Origin: Zoroaster sp. YZ-2022
Lineage: Eukaryota > Echinodermata > Asteroidea > Forcipulatida > Zoroasteridae
DNA length: 64,000 nt
Reading direction: 5' to 3'
Assembly: GCA_029582265.1 (NCBI GenBank)
Contig: CM055816.1
Coordinates: forward strand, 682,001-746,000
Shown piece by piece: positions 1 to 9,535 of the stretch. The position numbers and the translations under genes are program-made. The notes under the pieces are model-generated. The model did not search any database, was not told where the DNA came from, and saw nothing but the letters and a program-made list of their open reading frames with translations. How positions within the stretch are numbered: the first letter of the stretch is position 1; every line of letters begins with the position of its first letter.

Positions 1-410
1 AACCTCTCGACCACCGAGCTTGCCCGATGACACTGTCGGTTAGATCCCATAGCAGCGGGTTCCGCGATATATAGGTTGGTGAAATTCTTGCGTCGGGAGA
101 TACTTCATCCAACTCCATATATAGTATGTCCTCAGTGTCATTTACCATTTCTGAAAATATACCAAAACCCCGAAATATATTGTGGATTTTTTCAATTGCA
201 CAGACACTCCTAATCCTTGGCCTAAACACCTGTGAGTTTTATGTAATCACAGGTGTTTACATCAAGGATTAGGAGTATCTGTGCAATTGAAAAAGTTCTT
301 GGTTTTTGGTATATTTTCAGAAATAGTTAGAGTGACACTTTTTTTGGGACATACTGTATATCGCGGAACCCGCTGCTATATGGGATTCTCGGTGGTCGAG
401 AGGTTAAGAC
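1..410. repeat. Foldback (palindromic) element with tRNA-like termini
   Basis: Bases 113-240 are the imperfect reverse complement of about 243-359; for example 'aattgcacagacactcctaa' on the left is mirrored by 'aggagtatctgtgcaatt' on the right. Farther out, 'atatcgcggaacccgctgct' occurs in inverted form near 50-70 and forward at 357-377. The tRNA-like start 'ctcggtggtcgagaggtt' closes both ends, inverted at 1-20 and forward near 386-404. The left arm has about 22 extra bases. The family is not recognised. The layout fits two SINE heads pointing outward from a foldback core. Confidence 0.7.
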
Positions 411-560
411 GTCTGCACTAGTAAGCAGGAGGTCGTGGGTTCGAATCCCACCCGAGTCGCCTGTGTAGGTTTTTCACAGACACTCGGAAAGCACTGAGTA
501 TACAGTGCTATACACACATCGGTGTAGGGCAAAATTAAATCAATTGAATTTCACCAACCT
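382..560 (+). repeat. tRNA-derived SINE (head plus short body)
   Basis: An A-box-like 'tggtcgagaggttaagacg' (about 391-409) is followed by a B-box 'ggttcgaatcc' (about 438-448) and an acceptor-like 'cccgagtcgc', which is the layout of an RNA polymerase III promoter in a tRNA. The putative anticodon loop is 8 nt and lacks normal pairing, so this is a tRNA-derived SINE head and not a working tRNA. The body after 461 has no coding sense. A 17-bp stretch near 546-562 is the reverse complement of 66-82, so this unit may belong to the same foldback structure. Confidence 0.65.
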
Positions 561-640
561 ATAGTGTAAAGTTGATTTGTGTCTCGGGTGCTATCGTTTG
601 AGTAAAATTAATGGAATAATTTCCAAAGTGTAATACTCAC

Positions 641-734
641 ATAGTGTCTGCACAAGAGGTTCAAAGTCCTTATTACCACTGAGAGGAAGAACAGAACACT
701 TGTATGGAGCGATGATGGCTGGCAAGGTGAAATA
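641..734 (-). CDS. GARS1: Glycyl-tRNA synthetase exon, start of anticodon-binding domain
   Basis: Reading the minus strand after acceptor 'tctttcag' gives [20 protein letters not shown] and then NKDFEPLVQTL, before donor 'gtgagtat'. This matches the junction of catalytic core and anticodon-binding domain in eukaryotic GlyRS, where the human protein reads [20 protein letters not shown]. The exon is 94 bp: 31 codons plus one base. It opens in phase 0, which fits the phase-0 end of the exon at 1766-1875. The remaining C-terminal exons must lie left of the window. GlyRS charges tRNA-Gly with glycine in cytosol and mitochondria. Confidence 0.93.
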
Positions 735-958
735 CTGAAAGATGATCCAAAAACAAAATCAATGTTAATATTTTGTTTATGAATTGTGATGTGCATGTAG
801 ACTTTTGAGTCTTGTTATTCACTCTTACAAAATAAGTTTCATTATGATGTTAGTATCTTTTAAAAGAAATGTTGTAATTGATATTACACAAAGCAAATGA
901 CCATCTTTATGGCCAATGACACCACATACTATACAGAATTGTCTTTGTAAATTTATTT

Positions 959-1029
959 TAACCCTGACCTTCCCAAATCCTCCAAAATCCTCTCTTTACA
1001 AAGTGAAGCATTTTGGAGGGTTGAGGTTA
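959..1029. repeat. Imperfect hairpin, 'aatcctccaaaatcc' family, copy 1
   Basis: The left arm 'aaatcctccaaaatcctc' pairs imperfectly with the right arm 'gcattttggagggttgagg'. The same design recurs at 1141-1213, and one arm recurs near 1396-1420, so this is a small dispersed inverted-repeat family inside the intron. Confidence 0.6.
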
Positions 1030-1140
1030 CATGCTACATGCTTTTGCTTAAGTGAAGGATTTTGAAGCATTGTTATTTATCATCAAAAACACCTTTGTTT
1101 GTCAAATAAATACAAAATACTGTATCATGTTTTGCAAGTT

Positions 1141-1213
1141 AGTCTCAACCTTTTCTTTAAATCCTCCAAATCCACTTTGCTAAAGTGAAGGATTTTGGAG
1201 GATTGAGGTTAAT
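1141..1213. repeat. Imperfect hairpin, 'aatcctccaaaatcc' family, copy 2
   Basis: 'aatcctccaaatccacttt' and 'aaagtgaaggattttggagg' face each other across a 3-base loop, giving a near-perfect stem of about 20 bp with flanking partial pairing ('ctcaacc' with 'ggttaa'). Confidence 0.65.
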
Positions 1214-1395
1214 AGGCATACTTGCCTTTCCATGGTACATGTACATCCATGTTTGTTGTAGTGATTGCAAGGTCAGTGCTTGGGTCAGTGGACACTGTTT
1301 ATTGCTCCATGCATGCAGGGAGGGTCCCTGGCCATGTACATGTATCACAGATTAGAAACACATGTGTGCATACATGTCAATGTGCTTGCTTTACT

Positions 1396-1586
1396 ACTGA
1401 AGGATTTTGGAGGATTCAGGTTATGTGTAAGCAAGTGGGCCTAGGGAGTTAGGGAGGATTCAGGTTATGTGTAAGCAAGTGGGCCTAGGGAGTCAGGAAG
1501 GATTCAGATTTATGTACAAATGGGCCTAGGAGTTTAGGAAGGATTCAGATTATGTGTAAGCAAATGGGCCTAGGGAGTTAGGGGTT
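1396..1586. repeat. Short tandem repeat, about 50-bp unit, four copies
   Basis: The words 'aggattcaggttatgtgtaa' and 'gcaagtgggcctagggagt' recur four times with small changes. The first copy starts inside the 'ggattttggaggattcagg' arm of the hairpin family, so the array probably grew from such an arm. Confidence 0.7.
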
Positions 1587-1765
1587 AATGTAAAGTAGTT
1601 TGCAACATTTAATCTTATTAAGTTCTACATGTGGGCATTTCACAACAAATTCCTCACATCATCTGTCGGTGAAACACTGTACTCCGATATGCCAGATCCA
1701 AGTTGCCCATAGAGATTGTGTCTAATCCAAAGTTATCTACACAAAATAATGCACTGAAGACTTAC

Positions 1766-1875
1766 CGTTCTCTGCTCATCGCCCTCCCTGACTTTGAAGT
1801 TATGTTCCAAGATGGCGTACAGGATGCGGCCGACGCCAAACGAGGGCTCAATCACGGATGGCTTGATCTCTTCAA
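1766..1875 (-). CDS. GARS1: Glycyl-tRNA synthetase exon with class II motif 3
   Basis: The minus strand reads [20 protein letters not shown], then [17 protein letters not shown], between acceptor 'gacttccag' and donor 'gtaagtc'. The human protein reads [20 protein letters not shown] here. The stretch EPSFGVGRI is motif 3 of class II aminoacyl-tRNA synthetases, with the invariant arginine that contacts ATP. The exon is 110 bp (2 bases plus 36 codons). Its 2-base opening completes the valine codon begun by the single trailing base of the exon at 2237-2322. No frameshift or lost active-site residue is seen. Confidence 0.96.
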
Positions 1876-2236
1876 CTGGAAGTCAACAGTGATAGACATT
1901 GTCATTGCATATTCGATACACCCACTGGTAAAATCAGAAGTCTGTTACCTACATGAAGTGTGCCAGCATGCTGTGACCCACACCACAGAATTGTACTCCA
2001 AATGTTTTGCTCCACCTGCCCAACCTGCCCAGCCTGCCCTGGGGTATCAACTGCAAAATATGCCAAATGCAACTCACTATTGCTGCCCTATCGATCAACA
2101 GTGATATTACGACATGCGCCATCAACAGCTCAGGTACAGTGTGAATAGGGGGGTGTAGCTACATGCCAATTCCACTAATTCTGTCGGTTTTGAGTTTTGG
2201 CAGAAAAATTATTGGAGGTCTCTAATTTTCCCTTAC

Positions 2237-2322
2237 CATGAACTGTTTTCTGGAACCGTTTGACGGTAACCATGTCTGGCTTGAGAGTAAAAGATTTCCC
2301 ATCTACCTGTATCTCTGATTCA
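2237..2322 (-). CDS. GARS1: Glycyl-tRNA synthetase exon before motif 3
   Basis: The minus-strand reading is ESEIQVDGKSFTLKPDMVTV then KRFQKTVH, between acceptor 'ctgtgacag' and donor 'gtaagg'. Human GARS1 reads [20 protein letters not shown] at this point. The exon is 86 bp: one base, 28 codons, one base. It joins in phase with both neighbours, the AG left by the upstream exon plus T making serine. The 88-bp minisatellite fills most of the intron that separates it from the next exon. Confidence 0.94.
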
Positions 2323-4189
2323 CTGTCACAGAATAAAAATCAAAATCAATAGTATATTTTTAGTATTTTGAGGAAAAAATATGAAAGGGAGTCACATGGA
2401 CTGCACAGTTAACTTATTATTATTATTATATAATTAGATACCAGAAAAGAAACAGAGGAATTTTCCATAAAAGCTTACTGTATTTTAAGATGCAAACAAA
2501 AATGGTTACTGGCCTTACATTTTGAAGCTAGCAGGTTCTTTCCAAAGGTAAAATGGATGATATACAATCATACACAATGGTACTGTGTGGTGAATGCATC
2601 TAAACCGTACACGGTGCTGTTATCTACACAGCTAATCCACCATTCATAAACAGACAGTTGTCAAATGGTACTGTGTGGTGAATGCATCTAAACCGTACAC
2701 GGTGCTGTTATCTACACAGCTAATCCACCATTCATAAACAGACAGTTGTCAAATGGTACTGTGTGGTGAATGCATTTAAACTGTACGTGGTACTGTTATC
2801 TGCACAGCTTATCCGCCATTCATAAACAGACAGTTGTCAAATGGTACTGTGTGGTGAATGCATCTAAACTGTACATGGTACTGTTATCTGCACAGCTTAT
2901 CCGCCATTCATAAACAGACAGTTGTCAAATGGTACTGTGTGGTGAATGCATCTAAACTGTACATGGTGCTGTTATCTACACAGCTAATCCACCATTCATA
3001 AACAGACAGTTGTCAAATGGTACTGTGTGGTGAATGCATCTAAACTGTACATGGTACTGTTATCTACACAGCTAGTTCACCATTCATAAACAGACAGTTG
3101 TCAAATGGTACTGTGTGGTGAATGCATCTAATGTACACGGTACTGTTATCTGCACAGCTAATACACCATTCATAAACAGACAGTTGTCAAATGGTACTGT
3201 GTGGTGAATGCATCTAAACTGTACGTGGTACTGTTATCTACACAGCGTATCCACCATTCATAAACAGACAGTTGTCAAATGGTACTGTGTGGTGAATGCA
3301 TCTAAACTGTACGCGGTACTGTTATCTACGCAGCTAATTCACCATTCATAAACAGACAGTTGTCAAATGGTACTGTTATCTGCACAGCTAATCCACCATT
3401 CATAAACAGACAGTACAGTTGTCAAATGGTACTGTGTACTGTGGTGAATGCATCTAAACTGTACGTGGTACTGTTATCTGCACAGCTAATCCACCATTCA
3501 TAAACAGACAGTTTAAATGGTACTGTGTGGTGAATGCATCTAAAGTGTACACGGTACTGTTATCTGCACAGCTTATCCGCCATTCATAAACAGACAGTTG
3601 TCAAATGGTACTGTGTGGTGAATGCATCTAAACTGTACACGTTACTGTTATCTGCACAGCTAACCACCATTCATAAACAGACAGTTGTCAAATGGTACTG
3701 TGTGGTGAATGCATCTAAACTGTACACGGTACTGTTATCTGCACAGCTTATCCGCCATTCATAAACAGACAGTTGTCAAATGGTACTGTGTGGTGAATGC
3801 ATCTAAACTGTACACGTTACTGTTATCTGCACAGCTAATCCACCATTCATAAACAGACAGTTGTCAAATGGTACTGTGTGGTGAATGCATCTAAACTGTA
3901 CATGGTACTGTTATCTACACAGCTAATCCACCATTCATAAACAGACAGTTGTCAAATGGTACTGTGTGGTGAATGCATCTAAACTGTACGTGGTACTTAT
4001 CTGCACAGCTTATCCGCCATTCATAAACAGACAGTTGTCAAATGGTACTGTGTGGTGAATGCATCTAAACTGTACACAGTACTGTTATCTACACAGCTAA
4101 TCCGCCATTCATAAACAGACAGTTGTCTAGTGTTGAATGGTCAGTCAACTCATTGGAAAATTACACCAAGAATATGAGGGTTAATCTAC
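2323..4189. other. GARS1 intron largely made of an 88-bp minisatellite
   Basis: Minus-strand intron of about 1.87 kb from donor 'gtaga' next to 4190 to acceptor 'cag' next to 2322. About 1.55 kb is the tandem array listed at 2573-4126. The remainder is AT-rich with a short (tta)n run near 2413. Confidence 0.8.
2573..4126. repeat. 88-bp minisatellite, about 17-18 copies
   Basis: The unit contains 'ggtactgtgtggtgaatgca', 'ctgttatctgcacagcta' and 'ccattcataaacagacagtt'. Successive 'cagacagttg' words lie 88 bp apart (for example 2651 and 2739). Units vary mainly at 'tacacgg/tacgtgg/tacatgg' and 'taatccacc/ttatccgcc'. Near 3360-3440 a unit is shortened and another carries a small internal duplication ('cagacagtacagttg'). 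Short open frames across it arise from the repeat and are not genes. Confidence 0.95.
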
Positions 4190-4380
4190 CTTTTTTCCAG
4201 CAGGGCTTTCTCTAACTCCACGATCTGGTCCTCCGTTAGACTCGCCAAATGCTCCATGACAAACTTGGCATCCTTCTTGAAGGCTTTACCCACAATGCCT
4301 TTCTGTGGGATGACCTCGATGACGTCAATGACCTTGTGAAGATGGTAGTCAAGGAACTCAACTAACTGGCTGATTGACAG
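4190..4380 (-). CDS. GARS1: Glycyl-tRNA synthetase exon, catalytic-domain insertion
   Basis: The minus strand reads VIDVIEVIPQKGIVGKAFKK, then DAKFVMEHLASLTEDQIVEL and EKALLEK, before donor 'gtagat'. Human GARS1 has [20 protein letters not shown] followed by AKLVMEYLA, so identity is clear. The start is uncertain. Acceptor 'ttgattgacag' gives 4380 (191 bp, phase 0), whereas 'cttcacaag' would start the exon in phase 0 at VIDV near 4333. The longer form adds about 16 residues (LSISQLVEFLDYHLHK) that have no counterpart in the human protein. Confidence 0.9.
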
Positions 4381-4969
4381 CTGTCAATCAAAAATCACAT
4401 TGTCTATCATACAGATGTATTATTCACTCTGTGTGCGTAGTTACTTTTTAAAAACAAGGCCAATAGCCACAAGAGTGTAAGGGGTTACATATGCGATATG
4501 CCATCCACCATGTAAGCAATTAAGATTACATTTATTGATGTTTTTCTTAAACTTAAATAGATCGTAAGTTGGTGGAAAGCAGGGCGTTCCATTGTAATGC
4601 TGTTCTAGGGAAGAAGCTATCCAAATGGAACTTACTCTTGATTTTAGGGAGTCAAAGATAGTGAGGGTGTGTTCACCTGCTTGTTTAGCAATGCGAGTAA
4701 CACGAGAGAAATCCCTGCACTTAGGTACTACTACTAGCTCATGTAGCTCAGCAGAACAATCCCTGTAATAATAACGGTAGAACAGTCAAAGGCTGCCTAC
4801 ATTCCTACGACGTGAGAGAGGTTGAAGGGAGGAAAAAACTGTGAGCATTGTACCCCTGTAGCTGTGAAAATGCCTCTAGTGCTTAGATGGCTGAGCAAAT
4901 GAGTATTGTGTGAACATTAGGTTCTTTTATGGATAGAGCTGCACCACTCATTTTTACTCTTCAAGGTAC
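4381..4969. other. GARS1 intron, no clear features
   Basis: Minus-strand intron between the exons at 4190-4380 and 4970-5119. I see no convincing coding sequence or repeat in it. Confidence 0.6.
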
Positions 4970-5119
4970 TGCCTGACGAGGTTTTAGGAATGAGGTTTTA
5001 AGAAAGGATATAGGCTCCGGGAGTTTCTTCTCTGCGACCAGTTGGACCTTGGTAGCCTTAGAGTGGCAGTTGAGATCATAGCAGGATCTATCTGCACAGC
5101 CAACACATTCAATCCAACC
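4970..5119 (-). CDS. GARS1: Glycyl-tRNA synthetase exon with GxADRS glycine-site region
   Basis: After acceptor 'cttgatacag' the minus strand reads [20 protein letters not shown] then [16 protein letters not shown]. The human protein reads [20 protein letters not shown] here, part of the glycine-recognition and dimer region of the catalytic core. The 3' end is less sure. The only in-frame GT before the stop is a weak 'gcagtacct', giving 150 bp in phase 0 and adding [14 protein letters not shown], which is not in human GARS1. The exons for motifs 1 and 2 should lie to the right, and I did not find them in the window. Confidence 0.9.
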
Positions 5120-5227
5120 CTGTATCAAGACAGCATATCAATAGCATGGTGAAATGAGACAGTATGAGACAAGCCTTCAACAGATGATTTCACTTGTGGC
5201 AGTCTATAAGCTAGGCTCTGAAAACGG

Positions 5228-5863
5228 GTGTCCACATTTTGTTATTCTCTGAAAAAAACAGGGTGTCGGTCTATATTCTTGTACGAGCACGGAGTGTTGA
5301 CTACCAAGCTTTTTGAACCACCGGGTATACCTGGCAAACCGAGTGTTGTTAACACGTCCCACGACGAAATATCTATTGAGTGGCTACCACCAGCTTGTGG
5401 CCAATCAGAAGTGCAGCACTATCAAGTGAAATACAAGGAGACGGAAGGGGTTCAACTGTGTTCTTTCGATTGGATGGAAGAACATACAACAGCTGATGAA
5501 AGACAACTGACAATTGGGGGATTAAAGCCGTTCACTTCATATGAGATGATAGTCATTGCTATTTGTAGAGCTGGGGCTAGCAAGGGAAGTGAAAGAATTG
5601 CATGTGTAACTCTTCCTGCCAGTTCTCCGACACAGCTGAAAAAGTACAGAGTATCATGGTCATTTACCGTTGAAGGCTTCCAAGTCCAAGCCAACTTTGA
5701 TCCATTCGAAAATTTCAAGAGAGACATCGAACGCAGTAAGCAGGCAGATATAATGGGGAAAGTTAAACAAGCCAACTTTGATCCATTTGAAAATTTCAAG
5801 AGAGACATCGAACGCAGTAAGCAAAACAAGAAAGACAAACGATGGTACACGTCCAGATTTTGA
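5228..5863 (+). CDS. Terminal exon: fibronectin type III domain plus duplicated FDPFENF motif
   Basis: The open frame ends at a TGA at 5861-5863. From about 5310 it encodes one fibronectin type III domain: PPGIPGKPSVVNTSHDEISI opens it, EW supplies the strand-B tryptophan, LTIGGLKPFTSYEM the L...Y core, and RIACVTLP the last strand. FN3 domains are beta-sandwich binding modules of surface or cytoskeletal proteins. A 19-residue motif, QANFDPFENFKRDIERSKQ, then occurs twice, separated by ADIMGKVK, before a basic tail. The track start is a GTG and no signal peptide is visible, so this is a 3' exon. Its acceptor may be 'aaaaaacag' near 5261. Possible poly(A) signals 'aataaa' lie near 5975 and 6000. 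The protein is not recognised. The rest of the gene is not seen, and the exon lies 110 bp from an oppositely oriented GARS1 exon. Confidence 0.75.
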   Translation: MSTFCYSLKKTGCRSIFLYEHGVLTTKLFEPPGIPGKPSVVNTSHDEISIEWLPPACGQSEVQHYQVKYKETEGVQLCSFDWMEEHTTADERQLTIGGLKPFTSYEMIVIAICRAGASKGSERIACVTLPASSPTQLKKYRVSWSFTVEGFQVQANFDPFENFKRDIERSKQADIMGKVKQANFDPFENFKRDIERSKQNKKDKRWYTSRF

Positions 5864-6540
5864 TCGAGTTCTTATGACGCCCTCTATTGATTACGTAGGT
5901 TTATAGTTTGGTTTGTACTGATCCAAGATGGCTCTGATCTACAATCAGAACCTAAAAGTTAACATGCACAATTCCAATAAAGCCAATATGGACATTTACA
6001 ATAAAGAACAATTACAACCTCATAACAATAATAAAAAACATTAACAGAAATTTGCAAATTGTTACGCATCGGAAATCCGTATTAACTTTGAAAATGTAAT
6101 TGAATTATAATTCATTTAAGACGCCGCGAGATAACAATCTTGAAGCTTGCAGCACAGAAAAGCGCTCTCATTAAAGTGGTAACATAAACAAAAAATATAA
6201 AACTTAAAAAAAGGTTGTCTCTAAGAAAGCTGAAAGAAAGAAGGTTTTTCTGATCTCTGTGGGGAAAAGATAAAGCTGTTATAGTCTTGATTAAGTATTA
6301 TATTTGTTATAAACTGTTAAGCTGTTAAAGTTCATTTGATATCTAGAGAAAAATATATTAATGATCACAGTTTTAAACTTATTTTTTGTGTAAGTTGACG
6401 ATGGTATTAATCACCATTCGACAATTTTGTTGTCTGAGGTGATATCATTTTAGTAAAATTAGTAAAACAATTTCCCAACCGAATAGTCTTCCGGGAACAA
6501 ACATTTCACGGAAGAATGAATACGAAAATACAATGTAATA

Positions 6541-6640
6541 GGCTGGAAGTTGGCTGCTTAATGTATATCTTGATTTAAAAAAAGTAAGCCTGGATACTTT
6601 TAGTGGAGGTATTGGCAACATTACCAATAGTGTATAATGC
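6541..6640 (+). repeat. Stray, diverged 76-bp-minisatellite-like monomer
   Basis: 'aatgtatatcttgattt', 'agtaagcctgg' and 'caacattaccaatagtgta' follow the order of the 76-bp unit at 8030-9535, but diverged and single. Similar lone monomers sit near 18825-18895 and 29955-30020. Confidence 0.55.
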
Positions 6641-6644
6641 ATGG

Positions 6645-8029
6645 CTTTAAGATCTACAATAAGAATTTGTTATTAATTTTCTTAATAAGGTGACATCCAA
6701 AATTGTCAACATATCCCTCCCCCAAATAAGTAATTTTAAAAATATTTAATCTACATTTTTAAAGCAGCATTTAATGACATAATGGCAACCCCCTCATGTC
6801 ATCCTTCCCACTTTTCAAGTATTTTTTACTGACAACTGTTTTGACAAATTGGACAGCACTTGTAAAATGTTCCATGTGTGAAATCTTTTCAAAAGAGCTT
6901 GCTTACAAGCAGACCTTCGAAAATTAAACATGGTTGTGTGATTTACATTGAAAGCCGTGTATAAGTATAACTATGCTTCCATTTTGTTTGTACATGCTAG
7001 AAAGTGCCAGAAAATATTCGCAAACAATAAATACAAACTGTCGTGGATTTGTTTAACTTTATCAAGGTGGTTGAGACAAGTATAAGTTGTTGCATTGTAA
7101 ACAAATAATAATGAAATGTAAATGTTACTACCCGATCAATTGCAATGTTAGAAAAAAAGCTTATTAAACTATGTACATGTAAATCAAATACTTTGCTGAA
7201 TAGACAATTTGTAATATATTCAGTGCTCAAACAGGATATGAATTGGATTTAAATTGTTACCATTGTTTTCTGAAAGAGTGGAAAGGTTAAAGGACAAATA
7301 ATGATACGATCAAATCTTATTTCGTAAATAATCGTAGTGGAAAATGCATTTACTCAAATTGCTGTAATATAAATGATGTGACACATGACTTATTTACACA
7401 TACAAAAGTTAATGTCAAACAATGGAAGGAAAAAGCTTGTGTTGTTTACAAAGGCAGTCATCACAATATTTTGATGGGATGACATCAGCATGAATGTTTG
7501 TAATCATAAGTAAGGCACGATTTCTCAAATGTTAGAAAGAGGAATTTGAAAAAGGAAAACAAATTTAAAATGTAACATACATGTAATAGTTTTCATGAAG
7601 ATATGATTAAGTGAAAGGTTTTTCCTGGTCAGACTCTGTGGACTCAAAATGTCTCCCGCCTCGTGTCACTGTGTTCCCAGGTTGTATGTACACCTGAGGC
7701 GTAGTCGTCCAATGTGATTATAGTACATTACATGTCAAGTCTCAGGTAATCTCTCTATACGTGATGGTGCTGTTGATGAAAAGCGCCCTCTCTGGAATGC
7801 CATTTTAGACATGGGAGTATTAAATGCATGTTCAGTGTGAATCCTTATTTTCTTGTAATTTTTGGATTCGTTAAAGGGAATGTACAACTTTTGAAATTAC
7901 CCGATTGCAAAATGACAAAATTGTTAGCCAAAACATAGCTTCTGGCTGGATTGCTTTTATTTAAGAAAAAACACGAAACATATGCACATTTTAAAAACTT
8001 TTCTCATGAAATGTTCACAAATTGATTAT
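6645..8029. other. Copy 1 duplication, non-coding stretch
   Basis: AT-rich DNA matching 20100-22080 of copy 2. No gene or recognisable element is seen. Copy 2 carries an (AT)n run and a LINE fragment at points that are empty here, near 7637 and 7773. Confidence 0.6.
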
Positions 8030-9535
8030 TAAATGTATGTATATCTTGATTCAAAAAGAGTAAGCATACTCATAGAAGCAGTTTTGCCAACATTACCAAT
8101 GATACCTTGTATGGATATCTTGATTCAAAGAGAGTAAGCGTACTCATAGAAGCAGTTTGGTCAACATTACCAATGATGTACCTTGTATGCATATCTTGAT
8201 TCAAAGAGAGTAAGCGTACTCATAGAAGCAGTTTGGCCAACATTACCAATGATGTACCTTGTATGCATATCTTGATTCAAAGAGAGTAAGCGTACTCATA
8301 GAAGCAGTTTGGCCAACATTACCAATGATGTACCTTGTATGCATATCTTGATTCAAAGAGAGTAAGCGTACTCACAGAAGCAGTTTGGCCAACATTACCA
8401 ATGATGTACCTTGTATGCATATCTTGATTCAAAGAGAGTAAGCGTACTCATAGAAGCAGTTTTGCCAACATTACCAATGATGTACCTTGTATGTATATCT
8501 GGATTCAAAGAGAGTAAGCATACTCATAGGAGCAGTTTAGCCAACATTACCAATGATGTACCTTGTATGCATATCTTGATTCAAAGAGAGTAAGCGTACT
8601 CATAGAAGCAGTTTGGCCAACATTACCAATGATGTACCTTGTATGTATATCTTGATTCAAAGAGAGTAAGCGTACTCATAGAAGCAGTTTTGCCAACATT
8701 ACCAATGATGTACCTTGTATGTATATCTGGATTCAAAGAGAGTAAGCCTACTCATAGGAGCAGTTTAGCCAACATTACCAATGCTGTACCTTGTATGTAT
8801 ATCTTGATTCAAAGAGAGTAAGCGTACTCATAGAAGCAGTTTGGCCAACATTACCAATGATGTACCTTGTGTGTATATCTTGATTCAAAGAGAGTAAGCA
8901 TACTCATAGGAGCAGTTTTGCCAACATTACCAATGCTGTACCTTGTATGTATATCTGGATTCAAAGAGAGTAAGCATACTCATAGGAGCAGTTTAGCCAA
9001 CATTACCAATGCTGTACCTTGTATGTATATCTTGATTCAAAGAGAGTAAGCGTACTCATAGAAGCAGTTTGGCCAACATTACCAATGATGTACCTTGTGT
9101 GTATATCTTGATTCAAAGAGAGTAAGCATACTCATAGAAGCAGTTTTGCCAACATTACCAATGCTGTACCTTGTATGTATATCTGGATTCAAAGAGAGTA
9201 AGCATACTCATAGGAGCAGTTTAGCCAACATTACCAATGCTGTACCTTGTATGTATATCTTGATTCAAAGAGAGTAATCGTACTCATAGAAGCAGTTTGG
9301 CCAACATTACCAATGATGTACCTTGTGTGTATATCTTGATTCAAAGAGAGTAAGCATACTCATAGAAGCAGTTTTGCCAACATTACCAATGCTGTACCTT
9401 GTATGTATATCTGGATTCAAAGAGAGTAAGCATACTCATAGGAGCAGTTTAGCCAACATTACCAATGATGTACCTTGTATGTATATCTTGATTCAAAGAG
9501 AGTAAGCATACTCATAGAAGCAGTTTTGCCAACAA
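8030..9535 (+). repeat. 76-bp minisatellite with 228-bp (3-mer) higher-order period
   Basis: The unit contains 'atgtatatcttgattcaaag', 'agtaagcgtactcatagaag' and 'caacattaccaatgatgtac'. It has about 20 copies. From about 8411 three monomer types alternate regularly, marked by 'gtttggcc', 'gttttgcc' and 'gtttagcc'. Whole blocks repeat every 228 bp, with identical stop and start positions at 8411, 8639, 8867, 9095 and 9323. The 60-residue open frames are products of the repeat and not genes. Confidence 0.95.

Larger units (their letters stand above)
735..1765. other. GARS1 intron with hairpins and a short tandem repeat
   Basis: Minus-strand intron between two GARS1 exons, bounded by 'gtaag' next to 1766 and 'tttcag' next to 734. 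It contains related inverted repeats of the word 'atcctccaaaatcc' and a tandem block of about 50-bp units, both listed separately. Bases 735-955 and 1590-1765 show no further structure that I can name. Confidence 0.8.

Noticed and set aside
390..460. Functional tRNA gene
   Set aside because: A and B boxes are good, but the anticodon loop has 8 bases and a SINE body follows, so a tRNA-derived repeat is the better call.
1703..2104. 133-residue plus-strand frame
   Set aside because: It is the antisense shadow of the GARS1 exon at 1766-1875. The minus strand gives the conserved protein and the splice sites.
8411..9505. Series of five near-identical 60-residue open frames
   Set aside because: They recur every 228 bp, exactly three 76-bp units, and are by-products of the minisatellite. 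No splice or start context supports them.
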